A DNA stretch of 64,000 nt from Sporomusa silvacetica DSM 10669 (GCF_002257705.1 NZ_LSLK01000017.1:1-64000), one strand, 5' to 3'. Shown: positions 16,634 to 24,358, counted from the first letter of the stretch. Numbers and translations are program-made. Notes: generated from the letters alone by a model not told the origin.

Positions 16634-17152
16634 TTGGAAAGCCCACTTTTTCGATATAAAGACTTGACTCCGGAAATTGACAACAGCGTGTTTCTAGCTG
16701 AAGGAGTAAGAGTTGTGGGGGATGTATCTATTGCAAAAAACTCTAGTATTTGGTATAACACAGTTGTCAGAGGCGATATTAATCCGATAAAGATTGGCCA
16801 ATATACTAACATTCAGGATAATTGTACGGTACATGTTATGTATGATTTTCCCTGTATTATTGGTGATTATGTTACAGTAGGTCATAACGTAATACTCCAC
16901 GGCTGTACCGTATCCGATAACTGTTTGATCGGTATGGGAGCCATTCTATTAGGCTATGCCGAGATCGGCGAAAACTGTATTATTGGAGCGGGATCGCTGA
17001 TTACTGAACGTAAAAAGATTCCACCCAATTCGTTAATTATGGGTTCACCTGGCAAAATTATCCGGGAAGTCAGCCAGGAAGAGATTGAAGCCATACGCCA
17101 GTCGGCTTTAAAATATGCCGAAATCGCCCACAACTATAGGAGGCGTACATAG
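16634..17152 (+). CDS. Gamma carbonic anhydrase family protein (left-handed beta helix)
   Basis: The 172-residue hexapeptide-repeat protein shows SIWYNTVVRGDINPIKIG, NIQDNCTVHV, TVGHNVILHGC and IIGAGSLITE, with the three histidines expected to bind zinc between subunits of a trimer. Members are carbonic anhydrase-like or acyl-carnitine-related (CaiE/PaaY group), so activity is uncertain. An in-frame TGA directly precedes the TTG at 16634, which makes that the only possible start; AAAGGAG lies about 11 bases upstream. It ends 1 bp before the ndk start. Confidence 0.87.
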   Translation: MESPLFRYKDLTPEIDNSVFLAEGVRVVGDVSIAKNSSIWYNTVVRGDINPIKIGQYTNIQDNCTVHVMYDFPCIIGDYVTVGHNVILHGCTVSDNCLIGMGAILLGYAEIGENCIIGAGSLITERKKIPPNSLIMGSPGKIIREVSQEEIEAIRQSALKYAEIAHNYRRRT

Positions 17153-17153
17153 T

Positions 17154-17588
17154 ATGAGTGATATCGCCCAAAATACCCTGGTGCTTTTAAAACCTGATGC
17201 GGTACAAAGAAAGCTTTGCGGTGAAATTATTCAGCGATTTGAACGTAAAGGCTTGTTGCTTTCTGCGCTTAAGCTGCTTCAATTAACGCCTGAAATGGCT
17301 GCTAATCATTATGCTGAGCATAAAGGCAAACCATTTTACCCAGCTCTGGTCGAATTTATTACTTCCAGTCCAGTAGTAGCCATGGTACTAACCGGATGTA
17401 ATGCCGTCAAAATAGTCAGAACCATGATGGGTCCGACCAATCCTGTTGATGCATTGCCAGGAACCATTCGTGGCGACTATGCTAAGGTTATGTCCTACAA
17501 TATTGTACATGGTTCCGATAGCGCCGATAGCGCAGCACGAGAGATAGCTATTTATTTTACTGAACAGGAAATTGTTCAGTATCACTAG
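17154..17588 (+). CDS. ndk: Nucleoside diphosphate kinase
   Basis: The 144-residue enzyme transfers the gamma phosphate of ATP to nucleoside diphosphates through a phospho-histidine in NIVHGSDS. LVLLKPDAVQRK, GKPFYPALVEFI and MMGPTNP are all present. The start at 17154 follows AGGAGG by 10 bases. An in-frame ATG at 17115 would begin inside the upstream gene without a Shine-Dalgarno box. It is packed tightly between the carbonic anhydrase-like gene and the cobalamin adenosyltransferase gene. Confidence 0.96.
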   Translation: MSDIAQNTLVLLKPDAVQRKLCGEIIQRFERKGLLLSALKLLQLTPEMAANHYAEHKGKPFYPALVEFITSSPVVAMVLTGCNAVKIVRTMMGPTNPVDALPGTIRGDYAKVMSYNIVHGSDSADSAAREIAIYFTEQEIVQYH

Positions 17589-17598
17589 GAGGATTGGT

Positions 17599-18117
17599 AT
17601 GAGTAAAGTTTATACTAAAACCGGGGACAAAGGAACAACGGGTCTCCTAACTGGCGAGCGAGTCAAGAAAACCAGTGCCAGAGTAGAAGCCTATGGTACT
17701 GTCGATGAAATCAATTCAACATTAGGTTTGGCCCGTGCTAATTGCATCAATCAAGAGGTCAAAGAAGCCATAGTAAAACTACAGAAACTGTTGATGCTGA
17801 TTATGGCCGATTTAGCCAGTGGCGGCGATAAAGAGCAATATGTAACTAATGACCATGTTCTAACACTGGAACAAATGATTGATGAGTTTGATGCCAAGCT
17901 ACCGCCGCTAAAAAGTTTTATTATTCCCGGCGATACTCCGGGAGCTGCGGCACTGGATTTGGCAAGAACAGTAACCAGGCGGGCTGAGCGCCAGACCTTA
18001 CGTTTCAAGGAAGCAGAGACTGATGCTGGCGTCACAGAGCATTTACTTATCAGCCTAAATCGTTTGTCAGATTTTTGTTTTGTATTATCCCGTTTTGAGG
18101 CCGAAAGTGCCAAATAG
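17599..18117 (+). CDS. Cob(I)alamin adenosyltransferase, PduO type
   Basis: The 172-residue enzyme attaches the 5'-deoxyadenosyl group of ATP to cob(I)alamin to make coenzyme B12. TKTGDKGTTGLLTGERVKK is the ATP-binding loop, GTVDEINSTLG follows, and the helix with ARTVTRRAERQ holds the conserved Arg/Glu pair. AGGAGG sits before the ATG at 17599. It implies use of adenosylcobalamin enzymes elsewhere in the genome. It closes the operon that starts with the FAH-family gene. Confidence 0.93.
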   Translation: MSKVYTKTGDKGTTGLLTGERVKKTSARVEAYGTVDEINSTLGLARANCINQEVKEAIVKLQKLLMLIMADLASGGDKEQYVTNDHVLTLEQMIDEFDAKLPPLKSFIIPGDTPGAAALDLARTVTRRAERQTLRFKEAETDAGVTEHLLISLNRLSDFCFVLSRFEAESAK

Positions 18118-18221
18118 CTGTTAGTAGATAAGGCACAATTTTGTTCGCACCGCATAAACTATATCGACAGCATAAGGATGCATTAGCTATAGATAATAGC
18201 TAAAATGAGGGGGCGAGCACT

Positions 18222-18296
18222 GTGAATTTTCGGTTTTATGTTATGTCACTGCCAGGACCGCTGCGTAAATTGATGCGTATGTTCTTGAAAGGATAG
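18222..18296 (+). CDS. spoVM: Probable stage V sporulation protein SpoVM (24 residues)
   Basis: A GTG at 18222, eight bases after GAGGGGG, opens a 24-codon frame. The core FYVMSLPGPL lines up with FYTIKLPKFL of B. subtilis SpoVM, including the Pro that shapes the amphipathic helix, and the remainder (RKLMRMFLKG) is amphipathic and basic as in SpoVM. SpoVM recognises the curved outer forespore membrane and anchors the SpoIVA coat basement layer. A 28-bp hairpin begins at the base after the stop codon, consistent with a tiny monocistronic gene. In B. subtilis spoVM lies downstream of rpe; here rpe is 43 kb away. A gene this short is usually missed in annotation. Confidence 0.78.
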   Translation: MNFRFYVMSLPGPLRKLMRMFLKG

Positions 18297-18364
18297 AACA
18301 GTCCCATACATACAAAAAGAGCTATTGTAATGCAGTAGCTCTTTTTGTATGTACTGGGACTGTT
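18297..18364 (+). terminator. Long hairpin directly after spoVM candidate
   Basis: Arms 18297-18324 and 18336-18364 pair over 28 bp with one bulged C. An A-run on the left arm and a T-run on the right arm lie inside the stem, and a T-rich stretch follows. It starts at the first base after the stop codon. Confidence 0.75.
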
Positions 18365-18452
18365 ATTCTTATCATATTTATTGGAAAAAATTTATAAATA
18401 TGGAATAAAGCATGAATGATTTGCTCATTTTAATTTAAACTAAATAGACAGA

Positions 18453-18483
18453 AAAGCAGGAATATTTACAGTAAACAGAGAAT
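18453..18483 (+). promoter_or_regulatory. AAAGCAGGA intergenic motif, copy 3
   Basis: AAAGCAGGA (18453-18461) is followed 16 bp later by AGAGAAT. It lies about 60-90 bp upstream of the EF-G-like gene, the same distance as copy 2 from its gene. No other feature was seen in the gap 18365-18541. Confidence 0.35.
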
Positions 18484-18541
18484 TGGTAAAGGCATATGTC
18501 AGTAATGAATTTAAGCAGACCACAACAGGAGGGGACTAGCC

Positions 18542-20623
18542 ATGAAAGAGTACAAGAGCGACAAGTTGAGAAATGTTGGAATTGTAGCCCACGGTGGAGC
18601 CGGTAAGACATCCTTAACAGAAGCCATGCTATTTAATTCTGGCGCGGTTAACCGTTTAGGACGTGTTGATGATGGTTCGGCGACAACTGACTTTGAACCA
18701 GAAGAGGTAAAACGGAAAGTAACAATTAGTACGGCTTTGGCGCCTTGTGAGTGGCGCGATCATAAGATAAATTTTGTTGATACTCCCGGCTATGCTGATT
18801 TCGTAGCTGAAGTTAAGGGCGCTCTACGTGCTGTAGATAGTGCGCTCATTGTGTTGTGCGCCGCTGCTGGCGTCGAGGTAGAAACCGAAAAAGTATGGAA
18901 CTATGCCAATGAATTATCTTTGCCGCGTATAGGATTTATTAACAAAATGGACCGGGAAAACGCTGACTTTTATAGTGTTGTCGAAAGTATGAAAGAGAAA
19001 TTCGGCAATGGCGTTATCCCGGTTCAATTGCCTATTGGTGCCCAGGATAGTTTTAACGGCGTTGTTAATGTGATAACCATGAAGTCTTATTTAGCGGCGA
19101 AAAGTGGTAAAGAATGTACCGAGGCTGATATTCCGGCAGATATGCTGGAGCAAGCGCAGGAAGCAAGAGCGGCACTTGTTGAAGCTGCTGCCGAAGGAAA
19201 TGATGAGCTTTTAACGAAATACCTTGAAGGGGAAGAGTTGAGCAATGAAGAAATAAAAATCGGTTTATTGGCTGGTATTGCCCAAGCCAAAGTATTTCCG
19301 GTACTTTGCGGTTCGGCTCTTAAAAATATTGGGGTGCGACAAGCGTTGGACACTATTATCAGCTGTCTGCCAGCTCCAGATGCCACACCAATCCTCGGCT
19401 ATCATCCGGTAAGTAAAGATCCTGTTGAAAGAAGCGCAGCCGATCCGTTTTCTGCTATGGTATTTAAAACCACTGCCGATCCATTTGTCGGTCGTCTAAG
19501 CTATATTCGTTTGTTCTCAGGCAGTATGAAGTCAGACAGTACCTTGTATAACGCCACCAAAGAGAAGTCTGAGCGTATCGGCACAATCTTTACCTTGCGT
19601 GGTAAACATCAAGAGCCAATTTCGAACGTGTATGCTGGCGATATTGTTGTGGTGGCGAAACTACAGGAAACGGCTACTGGCGATTCGCTCTGCGACAAAG
19701 ATAAACCTATTTTATTTGAACCAATTGCTTATCCTAAGCCAATGTTCACCAGAACTATTGAGGCTAAGAATAAAGGCGACGAGGATAAGATTGGTCAGGC
19801 GTTGGCTCGCCTCATGGATGAGGATCCTACATTTAAAGTACGTAAGAATATGGAAACCCATCAGTTACTTATTTCAGGCATGGGCGAACTGCATTTGGAT
19901 ATTATGTCTGAGCGCATGAAGCGCAAATTTGGCGTCGAAACACTGCTTGCTACCCCAAAAGTTCCTTACCGCGAAACCATTCGCGGTTCAGCTAAAGTAG
20001 AGGGCAAGCATAAAAAGCAAAGTGGTGGTCACGGTCAATACGGTCATGTCTGGCTGCAGCTTGACCCGTTAGCACCAGGCGCTGAATTTGAGTTTGTTGA
20101 CTCTATTTTTGGTGGAGCGGTACCTCGCCAGTATATCCCTGCTGTTGAAAAGGGGGTAAGAGAGGCATTAGCTGGCGGCCTACTCGCTGGTTATCCTATG
20201 GTTGATGTTAAGGTAACGTTAACCGATGGATCATATCATACGGTCGACTCATCAGAGATGGCCTTTAAAATTGCCAGTACTATGGCCTTGCGCAAAGGGG
20301 TATTGCAGGCCAAGCCTGTTTTACTTGAGCCCATCTATGCCATAGAGGTTATCGTGCCTGAATCCTATATGGGAGATGTCATTGGCGATCTTAATACCAA
20401 ACGAGGGCGGATTCAAGGTATGGAGCCCATCGGGGGCGGCTTAGGCCGGGTTAAAGCCCAAGTACCATTGGCGGAAATGTTTCGCTACAGCATTGATTTG
20501 CGTTCCATTACCCAAGGGCGGGGCTCTTTTGATATGGATTTCTCCCATTATGAAGATGTTCCGGCACGTATTGCAGAAGCAATTATTGCTAATGCTAAGA
20601 AAGATAAAATAGAAGAAGCCTAA
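18542..20623 (+). CDS. Elongation factor G-like GTPase (EF-G paralogue)
   Basis: The 693-residue protein has all five EF-G domains, so it is full length. The G1 loop reads AHGGAGKTSL instead of AHIDAGKTT, switch I ends FEPEEVKRKVTI rather than QEQERGITI, and the G3 motif reads DTPGYADFV rather than DTPGHVDF. INKMDREN (G4) is intact. These changes are typical of the second EF-G subfamily found beside the main fusA of the str operon, whose role (specialised translocation, recycling or stress) is not settled. AGGAGG precedes the ATG. It is transcribed alone and ends in a strong terminator. The ordinary fusA must lie elsewhere. Confidence 0.9.
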   Translation: MKEYKSDKLRNVGIVAHGGAGKTSLTEAMLFNSGAVNRLGRVDDGSATTDFEPEEVKRKVTISTALAPCEWRDHKINFVDTPGYADFVAEVKGALRAVDSALIVLCAAAGVEVETEKVWNYANELSLPRIGFINKMDRENADFYSVVESMKEKFGNGVIPVQLPIGAQDSFNGVVNVITMKSYLAAKSGKECTEADIPADMLEQAQEARAALVEAAAEGNDELLTKYLEGEELSNEEIKIGLLAGIAQAKVFPVLCGSALKNIGVRQALDTIISCLPAPDATPILGYHPVSKDPVERSAADPFSAMVFKTTADPFVGRLSYIRLFSGSMKSDSTLYNATKEKSERIGTIFTLRGKHQEPISNVYAGDIVVVAKLQETATGDSLCDKDKPILFEPIAYPKPMFTRTIEAKNKGDEDKIGQALARLMDEDPTFKVRKNMETHQLLISGMGELHLDIMSERMKRKFGVETLLATPKVPYRETIRGSAKVEGKHKKQSGGHGQYGHVWLQLDPLAPGAEFEFVDSIFGGAVPRQYIPAVEKGVREALAGGLLAGYPMVDVKVTLTDGSYHTVDSSEMAFKIASTMALRKGVLQAKPVLLEPIYAIEVIVPESYMGDVIGDLNTKRGRIQGMEPIGGGLGRVKAQVPLAEMFRYSIDLRSITQGRGSFDMDFSHYEDVPARIAEAIIANAKKDKIEEA

Positions 20624-20628
20624 CAAGT

Positions 20629-20680
20629 AAGCGGAAAAAACCTTGGCACAGGATAACGTCTGCCAAGGTTTTTTCCGCTT
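20629..20680 (+). terminator. Terminator after EF-G-like gene
   Basis: A perfect 20-bp stem (20629-20648 with 20661-20680) and a 12-nt loop contain an A6/T6 pairing. It works best for the upstream gene and could act in both directions. Confidence 0.85.
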
Positions 20681-20698
20681 GCTGGAAGTAATCAAATT

Positions 20699-20727
20699 TT
20701 GCGCTTGTAACTAGATTTGTGTACAAT
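20699..20727 (+). promoter_or_regulatory. Possible promoter of pgeF
   Basis: TTGCGC (20699-20704) and TACAAT (20722-20727) are 17 bp apart. The -35 box is poor and the -10 box good. The resulting transcript would carry repeat copy A in its 5' leader. Confidence 0.4.
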
Positions 20728-20750
20728 AGAAGTAGCATTAGTATTGCTAT

Positions 20751-20850
20751 TTTTCTTATCCAGAGGGAAAGGTTAACCTTTCCCTGGATTGAACGACTAA
20801 GGCTTCTGCCGGCGTCCAAAGGACTTGGCACAAGCCAAGTCTTATCTTAT
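20751..20850 (+). repeat. Modular palindromic repeat, copy A
   Basis: The copy consists of a hairpin block (a 20-bp palindrome GGGAAAGGTTAACCTTTCCC at 20765-20784, flanked by ATCCA and TGGAT), then GAACGACTAAGGCTTCTGCC, then a second hairpin GGACTTGGC-ACAA-GCCAAGTC. The last two blocks recur at 21932-21993, and all three recur in inverted orientation at 23269-23483. It occupies the 5' leader of pgeF. Confidence 0.85.
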
Positions 20851-20868
20851 TTACGGAGGGTTTACCAT

Positions 20869-21681
20869 ATGGGTGAATTTATGTTGAAACAAAGTGTTAA
20901 TAAAGTTTGGTACGGAATATTCACCAGCTTTGCTGCATTAGGCATTAGGCATGGTATATCTACACGGCTGGGCGGTCATAGCACAGCGCCGTTTCATAGC
21001 CTGAACTTAGGACTACATACTGGTGACGACGCTGAAGCAGTATGGAATAACAGGCAGCTTTTTTGTCAAGCAGTAGGTCTAGCACCAGACAAAGTGGTCA
21101 CTGCAGAACAGATACATGGTGTTGTGGTTGAGCAAGTTACAGTGGCAGATGCGGGTCGCGGTGCTAAGCATTATCATGAAGCTATCAAAGGTACGGATGC
21201 CCTTATCACTAACGTACCAGGGCTGCCACTTATGCTATTCTTCGCCGACTGTGTACCTGTACTCATTGTTGATCCGGTAGCTAAAGCGGTTGGCATTAGC
21301 CATGCCGGGTGGAAAGGCACAGTTGGCAAAATAGCACAAAAAACAGTACTTGCAATGCAGCAGCAGTTTAACACCAACCCAGCCGATTGCCTGGTAGGCA
21401 TTGGACCATCAATCGGTCCCTGCTGCTATGAAGTTGACGAAGTCGTGATTAATAAGCTAAAAGTTAACTTTGATAACTGGGAAGAACTTGTGGAGCCTCA
21501 CAGTAACCATTGGCGACTAAATTTATGGGAAGCCAACCGCCACCAACTTAGAGAAATCGGGGTACCAGACAATACTATCACTGTATGCGACGTATGTACC
21601 GCCTGCAACACTGAAATTTTCTTTTCTCATCGTGCTGAAGCCGGACGAACAGGACGCATTGGCGCCATTATAGCTTTATAA
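20869..21681 (+). CDS. pgeF: Peptidoglycan editing factor PgeF / polyphenol oxidase family (YlmD)
   Basis: The 270-residue protein has the DUF152/YfiH fold, with GISTRLGGHS, the zinc-site segment FFADCVPVLIVD, SHAGWKGTVGKI, GIGPSIGPCCYEV and the end RAEAGRTGR. In E. coli PgeF removes wrongly incorporated residues from peptidoglycan precursors; homologues have also been described with laccase or purine nucleoside activities. The ATG at 20869 follows ACGGAGGG; an earlier in-frame ATG at 20719 would translate the repeat. In Bacillus the orthologue ylmD is directly followed by ylmE, but here livK intervenes. Confidence 0.9.
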   Translation: MGEFMLKQSVNKVWYGIFTSFAALGIRHGISTRLGGHSTAPFHSLNLGLHTGDDAEAVWNNRQLFCQAVGLAPDKVVTAEQIHGVVVEQVTVADAGRGAKHYHEAIKGTDALITNVPGLPLMLFFADCVPVLIVDPVAKAVGISHAGWKGTVGKIAQKTVLAMQQQFNTNPADCLVGIGPSIGPCCYEVDEVVINKLKVNFDNWEELVEPHSNHWRLNLWEANRHQLREIGVPDNTITVCDVCTACNTEIFFSHRAEAGRTGRIGAIIAL

Positions 21682-21847
21682 TGCAAGTTTGTAACTACTA
21701 TTTTGCAAGCTAAGTCAGTGGCGGAGAAGTTATGAGTCGTTAAATTTTCTATCGGTTTTACTCCAAAAATATAACTAAACGTAATTTAATGTATATTGAC
21801 AACATACAAAAGTACAAGTAGAATTAGATGCAAAGATAAGCAAAGGC

Positions 21848-21893
21848 GCTTTTTGGGGAGATATTTATTCCTTCTCCCTAAAAAGCTTTTTTT
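21848..21893 (+). terminator. Terminator downstream of pgeF
   Basis: GCTTTTTGGGGAGA (21848-21861) pairs with TCTCCCTAAAAAGC (21873-21886) with one G-U pair, followed by seven T. Confidence 0.85.
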
Positions 21894-21931
21894 AGTCTAC
21901 CAGAATTTATAACTAAATTCTGTTGACATAA

Positions 21932-21993
21932 GAACGACTAAGGCTTCTGCCGGCGTCCTGAGGGACTTGGCACAAGCCAAGTCTTATCTTATC
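21932..21993 (+). repeat. Modular palindromic repeat, copy B (short)
   Basis: It contains the GAACGACTAAGGCTTCTGCC block and the GGACTTGGC-ACAA-GCCAAGTC hairpin, nearly identical to copy A, but lacks the first hairpin block. It lies 98 bp before the livK start and faces copy C on the other side of that gene. Confidence 0.85.
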
Positions 21994-22090
21994 ACAACTA
22001 CCTTTTTATAAATAATCGCTGCGGAGGTGATATAGGTAGATATATGGTATCCTTAGAAATTTGGGATAATAGGGGAGGAAATAAATAGCT

Positions 22091-23257
22091 ATGAGAAAAT
22101 TAGGATTAAAAATGTCCTGTTTGTTAACCATGCTAGTAATGCTGGTCGGCTTGGTCTCTGGTTGCAGCGATACCGCCAGCAAAGACCTCAAAATCGGTGT
22201 AGTGTACGAACTTACCGGTAATACTGCGACATTCGGTACTGCGGCAGCTAACGGTGCAAAATTGGCATTTAAAGAAATCAATGCAAAAGGCGGTGTTCTC
22301 GGTAAACAAATCCAACCGATAATTGCCGACAATAAGGGTGAACCAGCCGAATCTACCAATGCGGTAACAAAGGTCATTACTCAGGATAAAGTAGTAGCCA
22401 TAACCGGCTTTACTGTTAGTTCCTGCGGCATTGCCGGTTCAACAGTCGCTGAAGTAAACAAAATCCCGCTTGTAGCCGCAGCAACTACTAATCCGAAAGT
22501 TACCCTTGACGAAAAATCAGGCAAAGCAAAAGACTATGTATTTCGCGCTTGTTTCATAGATCCGTTTCAAGGTACAGTAGCAGCAAACTTCGCCATCAAC
22601 AGTCTTAAAGTGAAAACAGCCGTTGTCTTGATTGATAACTCCAGCGATTACAGTAAAGGTTTATCTCAGTTTTTCAAGGACTCCTACACTAAAAACGGTG
22701 GACAGATTATCGCCGAGGAAGCGTACCTGCAAAAAGATCAAGACTTTAAGGCTATTCTGACTAAAATTAAGGGCCTCAATCCAGAACTTATATATCTTCC
22801 GGGCTACTACGAAGAGGTAGGTAAAATTATTAAGCAAGCCCGCGAAATGGGGATTACTGCACCGTTTTTGGGCGGTGATGCCTGGGATTCTCCCAAATTG
22901 CTAGAAATTGGTGGTGCCCAACCTTTAAATAATACTCATTTCACTAACTTTTATTCAATAGAAGATACTAATCCATCCTCCATGGCCTTTGTCGATGCTT
23001 TTAAGAAAGAATATGGTCAAGTTCCTGATTCTATGGCTGCTATGGGTTACGATGCAGCTTACTTACTGGTAGATGCCATTAAACGGGCTAACAGCGCCGA
23101 ACCAGCCAAAATTAGGGAAGCTCTAGCAGCAACTCAAAGTTTCAAAAGCGTAAGCGGTGATATGAGTTTGACTTCGACTCACGACGCAATTAGAAGCGCA
23201 GTCATTATTGAATTGAAAGATGGCAAGCAAATGTATAAAGAGACTGTGAAACCATAA
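22091..23257 (+). CDS. Branched-chain amino acid-type ABC transporter substrate-binding lipoprotein
   Basis: The 388-residue lipoprotein has a signal peptide ending LVSGCSD (lipid-modified Cys about residue 25), followed by a type I periplasmic-binding fold of the LivJ/LivK group (LKIGVVYELTGNTATFGTAA, ANGAKLAFKEINAKGGVLG, DYSKGLSQFFKD). It would capture amino acids or related ligands for an ABC importer. No permease or ATPase gene (livHMGF) is near, so it is an orphan binding protein that must share a transporter elsewhere or serve as a sensor. AGGGGAGGA precedes the ATG. It splits the otherwise conserved ylmD-ylmE pair and is bracketed by inverted repeat copies B and C. Confidence 0.92.
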   Translation: MRKLGLKMSCLLTMLVMLVGLVSGCSDTASKDLKIGVVYELTGNTATFGTAAANGAKLAFKEINAKGGVLGKQIQPIIADNKGEPAESTNAVTKVITQDKVVAITGFTVSSCGIAGSTVAEVNKIPLVAAATTNPKVTLDEKSGKAKDYVFRACFIDPFQGTVAANFAINSLKVKTAVVLIDNSSDYSKGLSQFFKDSYTKNGGQIIAEEAYLQKDQDFKAILTKIKGLNPELIYLPGYYEEVGKIIKQAREMGITAPFLGGDAWDSPKLLEIGGAQPLNNTHFTNFYSIEDTNPSSMAFVDAFKKEYGQVPDSMAAMGYDAAYLLVDAIKRANSAEPAKIREALAATQSFKSVSGDMSLTSTHDAIRSAVIIELKDGKQMYKETVKP

Positions 23258-23268
23258 CAGATACTGCT

Positions 23269-23483
23269 ATAAGAAAAGACTTGGCTTGTGCCAAGTCCTT
23301 TAGGACGGCCGAATTGCTATGCCATCCATGGCGCAATCGGCACTAGCGCCATCCGGGCGCGTCGCCGGTAGAAGCCTTAGTCGTTCAATCCAGGGAAAGT
23401 TATACTTTCCATCTGGATAAAGAAAACACGGCGTATGCTCAGCCTTTGGTGACAGTGGAAGTTGATGTTGTCCTTATCCTGTT
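23269..23483 (-). repeat. Modular palindromic repeat, copy C (long, inverted)
   Basis: Read on the minus strand the order is: CAGGATAAG...GCCGTGTTTTCT (also found in copy D at 51.4 kb), TATCCAG with a GGAAAG/CTTTCC hairpin, GGATTGAACGACTAAGGC, TTCTACCGGCG, about 60 bp of extra palindromic sequence absent from copies A and B, and GGACTTGGC-ACAA-GCCAAGTC. It therefore joins the modules seen separately in A/B and in D. Confidence 0.85.
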
Positions 23484-23502
23484 TATAATTTCTGTTAAGG
23501 CA

Positions 23503-23552
23503 AAAAAAAGATCACCATCTGACTAGTTCAAGTCAGGTGGCGATCTTTTTTC
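23503..23552 (+). terminator. Terminator upstream of yggS
   Basis: AAGATCACCATCTGACT and AGTCAGGTGGCGATCTTTTTT pair with G-U contacts across a 5- to 6-nt loop, with A and T tracts at either side. Confidence 0.8.
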
Positions 23553-23689
23553 CATCACCAATAGTAGCTTCATTCACACATTAGATATCTATTAATAGAT
23601 TTTACGTCAAAAAGATAGAATAATATATGTACTTGATAGAGGAAAATTTTGTTTGTGGGCGAATAAACTATTTGAATGGAGGGTTTAAC

Positions 23690-24358
23690 ATGTCTATCGC
23701 GCAAAACATTGCTGAAATAACAGCCCAATTAGCTGCCAATAAGGTAAAATTGGTAGCTGTGACCAAAAACCATGGTGTTTCCTCCATGCTGGAGGCATTG
23801 GCTGCTGGAATAACAGCTGTGGGAGAAAACCGGGTTCAGGAAATGCTGTCTAAGCATCCTGAGATACAAGCGGCTGGTCTAACGCCTGAGTGGCATCTTA
23901 TTGGTCACCTGCAGACAAATAAAGTTCGTCAGGCAGTACCGCTGGCAGACCTCATTCATTCGATTGATAGTGAGCAGCTGGCTGTTGAGATTGATAAAGT
24001 TGCTGCTAAGTTAGGCAAATGCCAGGATGTACTCCTTCAGGTTAATATCGCCGATGAAGAAAGCAAGTTTGGCACTAAAAGTGGTCAGGCCTTACCATTA
24101 GCTAAATGTATTAGCCAGCTCGAACATGTCAGGTTATGCGGTCTTATGACGATTGCACCTTATAGTGAAAACCCGGAAACAGTGCGTCCGGTATTTAAAG
24201 AACTGTATCAGTTATACGCCGAATTAAATGGCTTACATCTGGCACATACTGACATTAAATGGTTATCCATGGGAATGACCAATGATTATATGGTAGCTAT
24301 CGAAGAGGGATCAAACTTGGTTCGTATTGGCACTGGAATATTTGGTTCGCGTCAATAG
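23690..24358 (+). CDS. YggS/YlmE family PLP-binding protein
   Basis: The 222-residue single-domain protein has the alanine racemase N-terminal barrel fold. VKLVAVTKNHG carries the PLP Lys, followed by VGENRVQEM, WHLIGHLQTNKV, CGLMTIAPYSEN and LSMGMTNDYMVAIEEGSNLVRIG. These proteins keep cellular PLP and amino acid pools in balance and have no known catalytic turnover. GGAGGG precedes the ATG at 23690. It begins the yggS-sepF-proC-ylmH-divIVA-yggU run, all closely spaced. Confidence 0.94.
   Translation: MSIAQNIAEITAQLAANKVKLVAVTKNHGVSSMLEALAAGITAVGENRVQEMLSKHPEIQAAGLTPEWHLIGHLQTNKVRQAVPLADLIHSIDSEQLAVEIDKVAAKLGKCQDVLLQVNIADEESKFGTKSGQALPLAKCISQLEHVRLCGLMTIAPYSENPETVRPVFKELYQLYAELNGLHLAHTDIKWLSMGMTNDYMVAIEEGSNLVRIGTGIFGSRQ

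Larger units (their letters stand above)
21682..22090. other. Gap between pgeF and livK with terminator and repeat copy B
   Basis: The gap holds an intrinsic terminator at 21848-21893 and repeat copy B at 21932-21993. A TTGACA at 21923-21928 abuts the repeat but has no -10 box at the right distance. No gene is seen apart from a 14-codon frame starting at about 22044 that runs through the livK ribosome-binding region and is probably chance. Confidence 0.6.
23258..23689. other. Gap between livK and yggS
   Basis: The gap contains repeat copy C (23269-23483), a terminator (23503-23552) and about 135 bp of AT-rich sequence in which the yggS promoter should lie; no convincing -35/-10 pair was found. 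Confidence 0.6.

Noticed and set aside
20719..20868. In-frame upstream extension of pgeF by 50 codons
   Set aside because: It would translate repeat copy A and lacks a ribosome binding site; ATG 20869 follows ACGGAGGG and begins the conserved protein.
21923..21951. TTGACA before repeat copy B as a livK promoter
   Set aside because: No -10-like sequence lies 15-19 bp downstream, and the candidate overlaps the repeat.
22044..22088. 14-codon frame just before livK
   Set aside because: It includes the livK ribosome binding region and shows no regulatory codon bias; likely chance.
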